Positions 52,340 to 61,528 of a stretch of DNA of 64,000 nt are shown one piece after another. A model generated the notes under the pieces. It was not told the DNA's origin. It did not search any database and was given only the letters and a program-made list of their open reading frames with translations. The stretch comes from an uncultured Alistipes sp. (GTDB lineage: Bacteria > Bacteroidota > Bacteroidia > Bacteroidales > Rikenellaceae): NCBI GenBank assembly GCA_900769445.1, contig CAAGGR010000097.1:1-64000 (forward strand). The letters are read 5' to 3'. The translations under genes and the position numbers were made by a program. Each line of letters starts with the position of its first letter. The stretch's first letter is position 1.

Positions 52340-53629
52340 CTAAAATATAGTTTCTACATAATTTACAACCTCGTCGACTGTTGCGTTAAGTGCGAAGGTC
52401 TTAACTGGCTTAAGATAGAACAACTCACGATTCTTCTTAGCAGCCTCCTCGCCCGCACCAGTGATGTTTAGCATAATGCAAGCATCCTTATCTATAGAGC
52501 CACTCTCGACCATCTTAATAAGAGATGCAAGTGCCACGGCAGGTGCTGGGTGGATATCGATTCCCTCCAACTCCTTAAATAACTTACCCGCACGTCGAGC
52601 CTGAGCATTCGTAGCAACCACAACATCACCATTTGTAGCCTTTAGCGCATCATATAAGCCTCCCGCAAATGTATATGGCGGTCTGCGATTAGACAATACC
52701 TTAGCGTCGATTAGCTCGGCATCACGACGTGCCTTCTTAACGTCATATGCCAACATATCGCGTGAGTCTGCGCGCCATGCATCGAAGATAGGCACGAATG
52801 GCGCATTCTGCGATACTATCAACTTCATAAGGTTTGTGCCATAGCGACCATCCTCTATTAGACGCATATTTGCCTCCCATGCAGCAATAGCACCAGTACC
52901 ACTACCTACCGCCTGGAAATAGTAGTCTGGAATACGACCGATGGTTGTTACTGCAGAGAGTACTGTGGTACCCATACCATCGCGACGAGCGATATTCTTA
53001 GCGCCGCCCTCTGCATAGAACTTATGCGATTTAAGCGCCATATTGCTAAGGTTGATGGCGTCGAAATAGTCGCCACCCTGAGCGCAAGCGATAACCTTTA
53101 CGCAGTCGTTAATAGGCTCGGTAAACCACAGAGCATCAAGATTATCTGCTGGCACAGCAAGAAGCAACTTTATGTTGTTATCCGAGCATACACGAGCAAA
53201 GGCACGTGCAGTATTACCTGCTGATGCTACAACCAAAACACGCTCCTCACACTCATCCATACGCGCACATACACTGTACGCCTCAGTCTCCTTAAATGAG
53301 CAGGTAGTCATTTTAACGCCATGTCGTGGAGCGTAGCCGTTGAGCGTAATCCAAAGGTTTGATAGACCAAGATACTTAGCCAGCGCCTCGCTCTTATATG
53401 TTACTGGCGCAGACGAGCCATTAAGGATACGCTTTACTGGCAACCAATCGCAGAATTTGTAGAATCCATAGTCATTGGACTTTAGATTTAGCTGCTTGCT
53501 TGCATAGTTTGCGCGCACCAACGACGGAGTCTTACATTCTGGATCATCCAACATCCAACCTGCGTCGTCAAATTCGCGACCTGTAGCTACACACTGTAAC
53601 GTGTATTTTGTGGGCTTAAAGTTTTCCAT
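52340..53629 (-). CDS. Cysteate synthase-like PLP enzyme (threonine synthase fold)
   Basis: 429 residues, PLP fold type II. The PLP Lys113 lies in TTCSFKETEAY, then VVASAGNTARAFARV is the phosphate cradle. The N-terminus (KYTLQCVATGREFDD, FCDWLPVKRILN, APVTYKSEALAKYLGLSNLW) and the family order are those I associate with cysteate synthase, which makes L-cysteate from O-phosphoserine and sulfite. It differs from the ordinary Bacteroidales threonine synthase, which opens with an MKYYSTN-type N-terminus. In this group cysteate feeds sulfonolipid synthesis. Threonine synthase remains the alternative call. First gene of the operon with manA and the VanX-like gene; promoter at 53653-53682. Confidence 0.75.
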   Translation of the reverse strand: MENFKPTKYTLQCVATGREFDDAGWMLDDPECKTPSLVRANYASKQLNLKSNDYGFYKFCDWLPVKRILNGSSAPVTYKSEALAKYLGLSNLWITLNGYAPRHGVKMTTCSFKETEAYSVCARMDECEERVLVVASAGNTARAFARVCSDNNIKLLLAVPADNLDALWFTEPINDCVKVIACAQGGDYFDAINLSNMALKSHKFYAEGGAKNIARRDGMGTTVLSAVTTIGRIPDYYFQAVGSGTGAIAAWEANMRLIEDGRYGTNLMKLIVSQNAPFVPIFDAWRADSRDMLAYDVKKARRDAELIDAKVLSNRRPPYTFAGGLYDALKATNGDVVVATNAQARRAGKLFKELEGIDIHPAPAVALASLIKMVESGSIDKDACIMLNITGAGEEAAKKNRELFYLKPVKTFALNATVDEVVNYVETIF

Positions 53630-53652
53630 TTATCTATTCCGTTTACAAGGTG

Positions 53653-53682
53653 CAAAAGTAATCAAAATTACCGATATTACAA
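53653..53682 (-). promoter_or_regulatory. Promoter of the cysteate synthase-like operon
   Basis: Minus-strand TTG (53682-53680), 19 bases, then TACTTTTG (53660-53653), 24 bases before the ATG. Confidence 0.65.
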
Positions 53683-53696
53683 TAATTAAAGAAGTG

Positions 53697-53726
53697 TTTG
53701 ATAATGGGAAAATATTGCTATCTTTG
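53697..53726 (+). promoter_or_regulatory. Promoter of the DUF4836 operon
   Basis: TTTG (53697-53700), 18 bases, then TATCTTTG (53719-53726), about 50 bases before the ATG at 53777. The two divergent promoters lie back to back. Confidence 0.6.
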
Positions 53727-53776
53727 TACATTACTTATAAGAGTAAGTAGAATTTGAAATGTAACAATAACAGAAT

Positions 53777-55477
53777 ATGAAGAAGATTATTCTATGGGTA
53801 GTTGCCATTGCCTTGATAATTGGCGCATCTATCGCAGTTTTTATGAAGGTGTCAACTAATGATAAAGAGACCTCTCTTAAGCCTATTGAAGACCCAATAT
53901 TTCTATATGTAGATATTGAGCAACTTGCCTCAAAGGGTGCCTTCGAGAAGTTTATAACACCCGAAAATCGAGGCTTTATCTCTACGGTGTTATCATCACA
54001 GCTTGATAGCGCAGAGGAGGCTGAGCATCTAAAAAATATTATTACTAATTTAGATGCGATAGGCATTGATACACACGCGCCTATGTATGGCTATCTCGCG
54101 GATAACTTTAGTGATTATGTAGTTGTAGCAAAGGTCTCGGATATAAACCAAATAGAGAGATCTGTAGCCCTTCTATCATATATTTTCGAGCATAATGGAG
54201 ATAACGCTATCAATGTCTTGAGTGAGGATGATATGCGTATGTTTGAGTATGATGGTGTGGTGGTTGCCTATAATAGAGAGAGGATAGCTTTAGCCTCTGG
54301 AAGCAGTGATGCGGTTATCGATATTGCAAAGGATGCTATTAATCGCCCACGGATGGATATGTCGGTGTTTGGTGGTAGCGACATAGCACTTTTGGTAAAT
54401 AGTGATAGATGTACGCAGTTGGCAAGCGCGCAGGTTAATAATGCGATATCGGAGCTTAACGAGAGGTATAATGCTGGCGAGATAGGAATGGAGCGATATA
54501 GCGCTCAAACAGAGGCATTAGTAGAGAGAAAAGAGTTAATTCTTAGCTATGCCACACACTTCGAACCAAACTCTAATATTCTGTTCTCAACGACCTTTGA
54601 TTTGGGTCGCATGACGCTCACCTACCGTTCAAAGGGTATAAACTTTGGCGAGTATACCGATATTGTCAAGCCAGCGAATATGGAACACCTAAGCAACCTA
54701 AGCCAGGATGCCTATGCCGTAGTGGGTGCGGGAGTGAATGGAGCGATCTTAGCTCAGTTTGTTCGCGATGTTATAAGTGGCGATGTGTTGCAAAGCGTTG
54801 GCATTACTCCAACAAACGAGATAAATATGTTTATATCAATTGCTTGTGATGCTCTAACCACTATCGATGGCGGTGTTACTCTCGCAATTGAGGAGGTCGA
54901 TGGCGAGATTAAACCTCGATACAACTACTATTGGGATGAATACTACATCGAGCCTGCGATTAAGAGTGTTGAAGCGATGCTTTTGGCTGATGTAACCGAC
55001 ACTTATATCATCAGCAATATTGCGCAGTTTGCGGGAGGATTCCTTAGAAAGGTGGATGCAACACACTATACCCTACGATTGATGAACTATAACTTCTCGA
55101 TGGGTCAGGACAACAATATGTTCTATATTGGAGTTAATATGACACCTCAAATATTAACCCCCTCAGCACTCGACACAGAGTGGACAAAGGAGGTTGAAGG
55201 CGCTATGTGTTATGTGGCTATTAATGTCGATGCGCTTATGGCAAGCAAGTTTATGAAGTCTACAAATAAGTATATCTCGACGCAGATTATGGAAGAGTAT
55301 CGCGAGTTGTATAACAATGCTACTGAGATGGTTAGTTACATCTATGCATCGGCAGATAGCCTTGAGTCAGCAGAGATTGTTGTGGCATTTGATGATAAGA
55401 GCATAAACGCCCTTGAGCAGATTAACACTCTTATCCTGCCAATGTTGGTTAAAGAGGGTCTAAAGTCATTGTTTTAG
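53777..55477 (+). CDS. DUF4836-like envelope protein
   Basis: 566 residues with an N-terminal hydrophobic segment (IILWVVAIALIIGASIAVFM) that is either a signal anchor or a signal peptide. The body (DPIFLYVDIEQLASKGAFEK, then SDIALLVNSDRC) resembles DUF4836, a Bacteroidetes family of large periplasmic proteins of unknown function. A related repeat may be present in the second half (VEGAMCYVAINVDALMASKF). It leads an apparent operon with an ABC ATPase (4 bases), an FtsX-like permease and a GNAT gene. Confidence 0.68.
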   Translation: MKKIILWVVAIALIIGASIAVFMKVSTNDKETSLKPIEDPIFLYVDIEQLASKGAFEKFITPENRGFISTVLSSQLDSAEEAEHLKNIITNLDAIGIDTHAPMYGYLADNFSDYVVVAKVSDINQIERSVALLSYIFEHNGDNAINVLSEDDMRMFEYDGVVVAYNRERIALASGSSDAVIDIAKDAINRPRMDMSVFGGSDIALLVNSDRCTQLASAQVNNAISELNERYNAGEIGMERYSAQTEALVERKELILSYATHFEPNSNILFSTTFDLGRMTLTYRSKGINFGEYTDIVKPANMEHLSNLSQDAYAVVGAGVNGAILAQFVRDVISGDVLQSVGITPTNEINMFISIACDALTTIDGGVTLAIEEVDGEIKPRYNYYWDEYYIEPAIKSVEAMLLADVTDTYIISNIAQFAGGFLRKVDATHYTLRLMNYNFSMGQDNNMFYIGVNMTPQILTPSALDTEWTKEVEGAMCYVAINVDALMASKFMKSTNKYISTQIMEEYRELYNNATEMVSYIYASADSLESAEIVVAFDDKSINALEQINTLILPMLVKEGLKSLF

Positions 55478-55481
55478 GCGT

Positions 55482-56126
55482 ATGGATAGAATTACACTAA
55501 ATGGCGTTATCCCCGAAATATTTGCCTCACGCTCAGATATTGCGTCAGATATATGGCTCCGAGAGGTCAGTTTCGAGCGAGAGAAGAGATATCTTGTAAG
55601 GGCTGAGTCTGGCACAGGTAAGTCGTCGCTATGCAGCTACATCTATGGCCAGCGTGGCGACTATCGTGGCAGTATGCTCTTCGATAACGAGGATATTTCT
55701 CATTTTAATAGTACGTGCTGGAGCGATATCCGCCAAAGTAAGATAAGCATTCTCTTTCAAGAGCTAAGACTATTTGGGGAATTGACCGCATTGGAGAATG
55801 TTTGGATTAAAAATTCAATTACCAATTATAAGAGTCGCGAGGAGATTGTACGTCTATTCGAGGAACTCGGCATTGCGGATAAGCTAAACTCTCGCACCGA
55901 CCATCTATCCTACGGACAGCAGCAGCGCGTGGCACTTATTCGCGCTCTATGTCAACCATTTAGCTTCTTGCTTCTCGATGAGCCAATCTCGCATCTCGAC
56001 GACAAGAATAGCGATATTATGCGCAATGTGATTTTGTGCGAAGTGGACAAGCAGGGGGCGGGTGTGATAGCGACCTCTATTGGTAAACATATGAATATTG
56101 ACTACGACCTATGCCTAAATCTATAG
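55482..56126 (+). CDS. ABC transporter ATPase (LolD/MacB/FtsE type)
   Basis: 214 residues: Walker A RAESGTGKSSLCSYIYG near 44 (AESGTGKS, slightly unusual with Glu-Ser before the loop), Q-loop FQELRLFGELTALENV, signature LSYGQQQRVALIRAL near 142, Walker B FLLLDEPISHLD near 165. It should energise the permease gene that overlaps its 3' end by 16 bases. The pair could be mechanotransmission type rather than a true importer. Confidence 0.85.
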   Translation: MDRITLNGVIPEIFASRSDIASDIWLREVSFEREKRYLVRAESGTGKSSLCSYIYGQRGDYRGSMLFDNEDISHFNSTCWSDIRQSKISILFQELRLFGELTALENVWIKNSITNYKSREEIVRLFEELGIADKLNSRTDHLSYGQQQRVALIRALCQPFSFLLLDEPISHLDDKNSDIMRNVILCEVDKQGAGVIATSIGKHMNIDYDLCLNL

Positions 56127-57307
56127 CACTTATCTGGAAGTTACTAAGGAAGCATATCAGCATCTTTGAGTTGGCTGTCTTCTTTGTTGTCAACCTTATA
56201 GGTATGACCGTTATTATTGGCGGTGTGCAACTATATAGCGATGTTAAGCCCGTAATGTCGGGCGAAAGCCGACTTATCGGTAGCGACTACTTGGTTGTTA
56301 CTCGCCCTGTTGAGCGTGTAGGTAGTGGCGGTAAGCGCTTCTCTGCTGATGATATTACAGATCTTAGAGCGCAGGAGTTTATTGAAGATGTGGGTGCGTT
56401 CACATCGTCGCAATATGAGGTATATGGCTCTATAGTGTTTGGAGGCAGGAAGCTCTCTACGATGCTATTTTTTGAGTCTGTGCCAGATGATTTCCTCGAT
56501 ATACAACCTAAGGAGTGGGAGTATCATAATGGAGATACGATGATCCCTATAATACTACCACGCAACTACTTAAACTTGTACAACTTTGGTTTTAGTTCAA
56601 CTCAGCAACTACCGCAGATTACCGAGGATGTTATCAAGCGCGTAGAGCTTGGTATTAGCCTACGTGGCAATGGTCTTATTGATAGTTACACTGGGCGTGT
56701 GGTTGGCTTTTCGGATCGTATAAACACGATTCTTGTGCCAGAGCAGTTTATGGCGTGGGCGAATAGACACTATGGCGATGGCGAAAATGAGGAGGCTACA
56801 CGCCTAATTATCGAGGTGAATAACCCTACCGACCCAGAACTAACGGCCTATATCGAGGCTAATGGCTACGAGATAGAGAATAAGCCTGCTGAGAGTAGCA
56901 AGGCTATGTATATACTTAAAGTATGCATTGTGATAATCATATGTATTGGCATAGTATTCAGCTTATTATCACTTATAATCCTCACACTAAGCATCTATCT
57001 GCTCTTACAGAAGAACATTGCAAAACTTGAGAACTTAGTGCTTATCGGCTACACCCCTGCACGTGTGGCACTACCCTACAATCTGCTAACACTTGTGCTT
57101 AACCTCTCGATATGGGTGATTAGTTCTGTTGTTGTGGCGGTGGCGCAACGACTCTATATTGGCTATATATCACAAATGGCGGGTTGCGAGTTGAGTGCAT
57201 CGCCTATAGTTGCGATTTGTGTTGGTGCGTTATTCACTGTTCTTGTGATAGTCTTTAACTTCTTTATTATCAACCGTAAAATCAGAGAGATATCTCGCAA
57301 ACGATGA
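56111..57307 (+). CDS. FtsX/MacB-like permease
   Basis: 398 residues: one N-terminal helix (~18-40, FELAVFFVVNLIGMTVIIGG), a large periplasmic domain (~41-270), then three helices (~271-300, IVIIICIGIVFSLLSLIILT; ~315-345; ~360-390). This is the four-helix MacB/FtsX layout of type VII ABC transporters. It overlaps the ATPase and the following GNAT gene by 16 and 4 bases. Substrate or partner unknown; the DUF4836 protein is the candidate. Confidence 0.8.
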   Translation: MPKSIALIWKLLRKHISIFELAVFFVVNLIGMTVIIGGVQLYSDVKPVMSGESRLIGSDYLVVTRPVERVGSGGKRFSADDITDLRAQEFIEDVGAFTSSQYEVYGSIVFGGRKLSTMLFFESVPDDFLDIQPKEWEYHNGDTMIPIILPRNYLNLYNFGFSSTQQLPQITEDVIKRVELGISLRGNGLIDSYTGRVVGFSDRINTILVPEQFMAWANRHYGDGENEEATRLIIEVNNPTDPELTAYIEANGYEIENKPAESSKAMYILKVCIVIIICIGIVFSLLSLIILTLSIYLLLQKNIAKLENLVLIGYTPARVALPYNLLTLVLNLSIWVISSVVVAVAQRLYIGYISQMAGCELSASPIVAICVGALFTVLVIVFNFFIINRKIREISRKR

Positions 57308-57813
57308 TTCGCAAGGCAACAATAGAGGATGTCACTGAGATTATGAGCATCGTAGCTGATGCCCAGCTATCGTTGCGCGAGTTAGGTATTGATCAGTGGC
57401 AGGATGACTACCCCTCGGAGGGGGTTATTAAGGATGATATCTCATCGCAGGTAGGATATGTATATTGCACGGATAATAAGGTTATTGGATATGCTGCTAT
57501 CGTGTTTACTGGCGAGGATGCATACTCTCAAATACCAGATATTGCGTGGAATACCACCAATGACTATGTCGTGGTGCATCGCCTCTGCGTAAGAAGAGGT
57601 TATACTAAGCTGGGGATTGCGATGGCGCTAATGGATTACGCCTCGCAGATGGCAATAGATAGAGATTATACAGGTTTTCGTATCGACACACATCGTGGCA
57701 ATATCCGCATGTTGGCGATGCTTGAAAAGCGCGGTTTTAAGTATGTGGGCATTATCTACTATGATAGTGGCGAACGCTTGGCGTATGACTTAAAGTTGCG
57801 CAGTAGTTTGTAG
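57304..57813 (+). CDS. GNAT-family acetyltransferase
   Basis: 169 residues. RKATIEDVTEIMSIVADAQL opens the fold, VVVHRLCVRRGYTKLGIAMA (the acetyl-CoA loop region) is near 98, and FRIDTHRGNIRMLAMLEKRG near 122 is the C-terminal signature. Substrate unknown. Overlaps the permease by 4 bases, so it is translated with it although the link in function is unclear. Confidence 0.85.
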   Translation: MIRKATIEDVTEIMSIVADAQLSLRELGIDQWQDDYPSEGVIKDDISSQVGYVYCTDNKVIGYAAIVFTGEDAYSQIPDIAWNTTNDYVVVHRLCVRRGYTKLGIAMALMDYASQMAIDRDYTGFRIDTHRGNIRMLAMLEKRGFKYVGIIYYDSGERLAYDLKLRSSL

Positions 57814-57830
57814 TTGTAAAAAGTTGTAGT

Positions 57831-59699
57831 ATGGCAAGTTATCTACAAGTAGAGAATATATCGAAGTCCTATGGCGATCGTACGCTATTTTCGAATATCA
57901 GCTTCAATATCAACGAGGGCGATAAGATTGCCCTTGTGGCTCCAAATGGTACGGGCAAGTCTTCGCTACTGAAGATTTTGGCGGGCGTGGAGAGTTCGGA
58001 TAGAGGTGGCGAAGTGAAGTTTATGAAGGATATCAAGGTTGCTTTCTTGGATCAGGATAGCAACTTTGACCCTAAACGCACCATATTCGACGAGGTCTAT
58101 GCTCGTATGGGAGACCTCTCCCCTGCATTGAAGGAGTATGAGCATGCTGTGGAGAGTGGCGATGTCAAGCGCTTGGAGCGAGCTATCGCCGAGATGGATA
58201 GAACGGATGGCTGGAGCGTGGAGCAGAAGATTCGTCAAGTGTTGTCCTCGTTGAAGATTGAGCGCTGGAACCAGCCTATGGGTGAGCTGTCGGGTGGCGA
58301 GGCTAAGCGCGTGGCGTTGGCGTGTATGATGTTGCAGGATGCCGAGTTTATCATTATGGATGAGCCTACCAACCACCTCGATATAGATATTATCGAGTAT
58401 TTGGAGGGCTATCTTCAGCGCTCGCGATGCACATTGTTGATGGTAACCCACGACCGCTACTTCCTTGATAGAGTGTGTAATACGATTATGGAGATCGACC
58501 GTGGCGAGTTGTTCGTCTATCGTGGCAACTACACCGAGTATCTCGAAAAGCGCGAGGAGCGATACCTAAATATGCAGGCGGAGATTGATAAGTCGCGCAA
58601 CCTCCTACGCCGAGAGTTGGAGTGGATACGCAGCACCCCACAGGCACGTACAGGTAAGGCTCGATATAGGGTAAATGCCTTCTATGACCTTAAAGATAAG
58701 GCTTCGGTAAGCCTGCGTACGGATAGTGTCGAGATTGATGTTGCGCAGTCTCGCCTTGGTCGCAAGGTTATCGATTGTATGGATCTAAACCTCTCCTTCG
58801 AGGGTCGCAAGATGCTCGATAACTTTTCGTATAAGTTTACGCGCGGTGAGCGTGTCGGCATCGTGGGTCGCAATGGCGTGGGTAAGACCACCTTTATTAA
58901 CCTTATGGCGGGCAAGCTACAACCTGATAGCGGTGTTATAGAGCATGGCGAGACCCTGCGTATTGGCTACTACACCCAGAAGGGCATCACCTTTAAGCCT
59001 GGTCAGACGGTATTGGAGTGTGTGCAGGATGTGGCAGATGTGGTGAAGGCATCGGATGGCCACGCTATCTCAGCAACGACATACCTAAACCGCTTCCTCT
59101 TTCCGCACGAGACCTTTAATAAGCGCGTCGACATCCTTAGTGGTGGCGAGAAACGTCGTTTGTATCTGCTGATTGTGTTGATGCAGAATCCAAATCTTCT
59201 AATTTTGGATGAGCCTACCAACGATCTCGATATTATGACCCTCAATGTGTTGGAGGAGTACCTGACCGAGTTTAAGGGGTCATTGTTGATAGTTTCGCAC
59301 GATAGATACTTCTTGGATAAGTGTGTCGACCATATCTTTGTCTTTGAGGGTGAGGGTCGCATTAAGGACTTCGTGGGTCGCTATAGCGAGTATCGTGAGT
59401 ATATCAAGGAGCAGGAGGCTGCGGAGCGTAGCGAACAGCGCACCACCGCACCACAAAGGCCTCAGCAGCAGCGCACACACGACACCTCAAAGCGCAAACT
59501 CTCATTTAAGGAGCAGCGTGAGTTGGAGCAGTTGGAGGTAGATTTGGCAACCCTTGGCGAGGAGCGCACAACTCTCGAAAATGAGATTTCATCAGGCACA
59601 CTACCCTACGAACGCCTATCGGAAGTTTCAAAACGCATCGAGGAGCTGATTGCTCTGATAGATGAGAAGGAGATGCGCTGGCTGGAGCTGAGTGAGTAG
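57831..59699 (+). CDS. ABC-F ATPase (Uup-like)
   Basis: 622 residues: two ABC domains with Walker A APNGTGKSSL (near 40) and GRNGVGKTTF (near 345), signatures LSGGEAKRVALA and LSGGEKRRLYLL, Walker B IIMDEPTNHLD and LILDEPTNDLD, and a C-terminal coiled coil (~555-620, FKEQRELEQLEVDLATLGEE) typical of Uup. No membrane domain. It acts on ribosomes or nucleic acid; the second ABC-F of the window after EttA. Confidence 0.9.
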   Translation: MASYLQVENISKSYGDRTLFSNISFNINEGDKIALVAPNGTGKSSLLKILAGVESSDRGGEVKFMKDIKVAFLDQDSNFDPKRTIFDEVYARMGDLSPALKEYEHAVESGDVKRLERAIAEMDRTDGWSVEQKIRQVLSSLKIERWNQPMGELSGGEAKRVALACMMLQDAEFIIMDEPTNHLDIDIIEYLEGYLQRSRCTLLMVTHDRYFLDRVCNTIMEIDRGELFVYRGNYTEYLEKREERYLNMQAEIDKSRNLLRRELEWIRSTPQARTGKARYRVNAFYDLKDKASVSLRTDSVEIDVAQSRLGRKVIDCMDLNLSFEGRKMLDNFSYKFTRGERVGIVGRNGVGKTTFINLMAGKLQPDSGVIEHGETLRIGYYTQKGITFKPGQTVLECVQDVADVVKASDGHAISATTYLNRFLFPHETFNKRVDILSGGEKRRLYLLIVLMQNPNLLILDEPTNDLDIMTLNVLEEYLTEFKGSLLIVSHDRYFLDKCVDHIFVFEGEGRIKDFVGRYSEYREYIKEQEAAERSEQRTTAPQRPQQQRTHDTSKRKLSFKEQRELEQLEVDLATLGEERTTLENEISSGTLPYERLSEVSKRIEELIALIDEKEMRWLELSE

Positions 59700-59708
59700 T
59701 ACTCTAAG

Positions 59709-59749
59709 TAAATAATAAATGCCGTCTTTTGGACGGCATTTATTATTTA
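59709..59749. terminator. Bidirectional terminator
   Basis: A perfect 18-bp stem (59709-59726 with 59732-59749) with loop TTTTG. AT-rich outer pairs allow it to end both the Uup-like gene (plus) and the LRR lipoprotein gene (minus), whose stop is 20 bases away. Confidence 0.8.
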
Positions 59750-59769
59750 ATGGCTAAAATAGCACTACA

Positions 59770-60606
59770 TTAGTTGAAATTGCAACCCACAATATTTGAA
59801 ATATATTCACTCCAATACGCTGCAGATTTATAGGCATCTACCGACTCAACTGGAACATATATTGTTGCTTTCGGGTCTATTGTTAACTCCTCTATAACGG
59901 GAGGAGTGATAGCCTTGCAATATAGGCTTGTTAGGCTGTCGCAAGGGTTAAATGCCCACATTCTAATTGTTGTAACACAATCAGGAAGGGTAACTTCTGA
60001 AAGGTTAGCACAATGAGCAAATGCACCTGTTCCAATTGACACAACGCCATTGCCCAAAGTTACGCTTTCAAGGTTTGAGCAACCATTAAATGCGACACTA
60101 TCAACAGTGGTTACACTATCTGGAAGCACAATGCTTGTTAGGCTGCTACAACCATAGAAAGCACCATATCCGATTTTTGTTACACTATTACCGAGAGTAA
60201 TAGCAGCAAGTTGTGTACAACCCTTGAATGCCGAATACTGAATAGCTGTTACACTATCTGGAAGAGCGACACTCGTAATACTGCGACGATCGTTGAATGC
60301 GAGCTCTCCAATTCTCGTCACTTCTTGATTGAAACTAATCACCCAACACTCCTTATCTACATCATAGGTATGAGAAGCGATATTTGCTCCAAATACCAAT
60401 GGATCATAAGGCCACACAGGCTCCGTTGTTGGATCTATAGGCATTGTAGGTTCGGTAGTACTGCCATTAGTGTACCATATCTCATTATTTGGAACGATAC
60501 TGCCAGGAGTATTTTCATCAACAGCATTGTCATCCTTGGTGCATCCTAAGGACGACAATACGGTAAAGAGAGCAGAAAGCAGAAACAATCTTTGATTATT
60601 CCACAT
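59770..60606 (-). CDS. BspA-type leucine-rich-repeat lipoprotein
   Basis: 278 residues from the ATG at 60606, which gives a lipobox (FTVLSSLGCTKDD, Cys21); the longer reading to 60636 adds 10 residues. Residues ~100-240 are about six BspA/TpLRR (LRR_5) repeats of 23 residues, e.g. LGNSVTKIGYGAFYGCSSLT and LPDSVTTVDSVAFNGCSNLE. A Pro/Thr-rich linker (GSTTEPTMPIDPTTEPVWPY) precedes them. Such proteins are surface-exposed and bind host or bacterial partners. Starts 14 bases after the DUF1295 stop. Confidence 0.85.
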   Translation of the reverse strand: MWNNQRLFLLSALFTVLSSLGCTKDDNAVDENTPGSIVPNNEIWYTNGSTTEPTMPIDPTTEPVWPYDPLVFGANIASHTYDVDKECWVISFNQEVTRIGELAFNDRRSITSVALPDSVTAIQYSAFKGCTQLAAITLGNSVTKIGYGAFYGCSSLTSIVLPDSVTTVDSVAFNGCSNLESVTLGNGVVSIGTGAFAHCANLSEVTLPDCVTTIRMWAFNPCDSLTSLYCKAITPPVIEELTIDPKATIYVPVESVDAYKSAAYWSEYISNIVGCNFN

Positions 60607-60620
60607 ATAGACACAGGGAA

Positions 60621-61424
60621 TTATGCCTGCAACCACTTATGCTTTGCAACGCTATAGATAGGCACAAATGGAAGGATAAGTGGAGTCTTCTTAATGTATG
60701 CCTGGAACTCAGGGTCGTTGCCGTAGGTCTCGGTCTGGCGAAGCTCCAAGCGGCGGGCGCCACTGAACATCACATAGACGATGCCGATATAGCCGATGAT
60801 GGCGATAACCCACTGCCATAGTGTGCAGCAAGCACCGAAGCAGATAACGAAGCTACCTGTCCACATCAACACCTCGCCAAAGTAGTTTGGACAGCGCACA
60901 ATGCGATAGAGGCCTGTGTCAACAAATCTGCGAGCATTAACCTTCTTAGCAGCACTCTTCTGAGCATCGGCAACCATCTCGATAATAACACCGATAGTGG
61001 CAACCACAGCGCCTATCCAAGCCCACAACTCGTTAACAGCAATGCCATTAGCAAGGTTGTAGAGGTAGAATGTAGCAGGAGCCATCTGACCGACATACAA
61101 CACAGCACACATAATCCAGATTGAGAACATCACGAACAGAGGCTTCTTGGTGGTATTCTCTGGCTGATACAAAATCTGCTTGTAGGTAGCCGACTTACGC
61201 TCACGGTGTAGAAGGTAGAGAGCCAATCGCAAACCGTAGACAAACAATACCGCACATAGAATAGCTGTAGGCAGTGTTAGTGTGTCGCGGAAAATAATAG
61301 CGGTAGCAGCAGCAAGGGTCGTAATAGTCAAGCCGTAGCCAATACTAAAGAAGTAGATAAAGTAGACCCAACCCACTGCTGATACAGCGAATGAGAGAGC
61401 CAAAAGAATAAGTAAATAGGTCAT
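60621..61424 (-). CDS. DUF1295 / steroid 5-alpha-reductase-like membrane protein
   Basis: 267 residues, about seven membrane helices. The C-terminal part has the family signature: GLYRIVRCPNYFGEVLMWTG near 170 and RRLELRQTETYGNDPEFQAY near 225. The family is related to NAD(P)H-dependent reductases and isoprenylcysteine methyltransferases acting on lipid-like substrates. Substrate unknown. The divergent YgbA-like gene lies upstream. Confidence 0.82.
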   Translation of the reverse strand: MTYLLILLALSFAVSAVGWVYFIYFFSIGYGLTITTLAAATAIIFRDTLTLPTAILCAVLFVYGLRLALYLLHRERKSATYKQILYQPENTTKKPLFVMFSIWIMCAVLYVGQMAPATFYLYNLANGIAVNELWAWIGAVVATIGVIIEMVADAQKSAAKKVNARRFVDTGLYRIVRCPNYFGEVLMWTGSFVICFGACCTLWQWVIAIIGYIGIVYVMFSGARRLELRQTETYGNDPEFQAYIKKTPLILPFVPIYSVAKHKWLQA

Positions 61425-61528
61425 AATATTAAGTGTTTTAAGATTTATTCTATAACAAAGTTACAAAATAATTTGTTTACTACAACATTTTATTTGCACA
61501 ATTGGTTATTAGTGGATATTTTTGTGGG

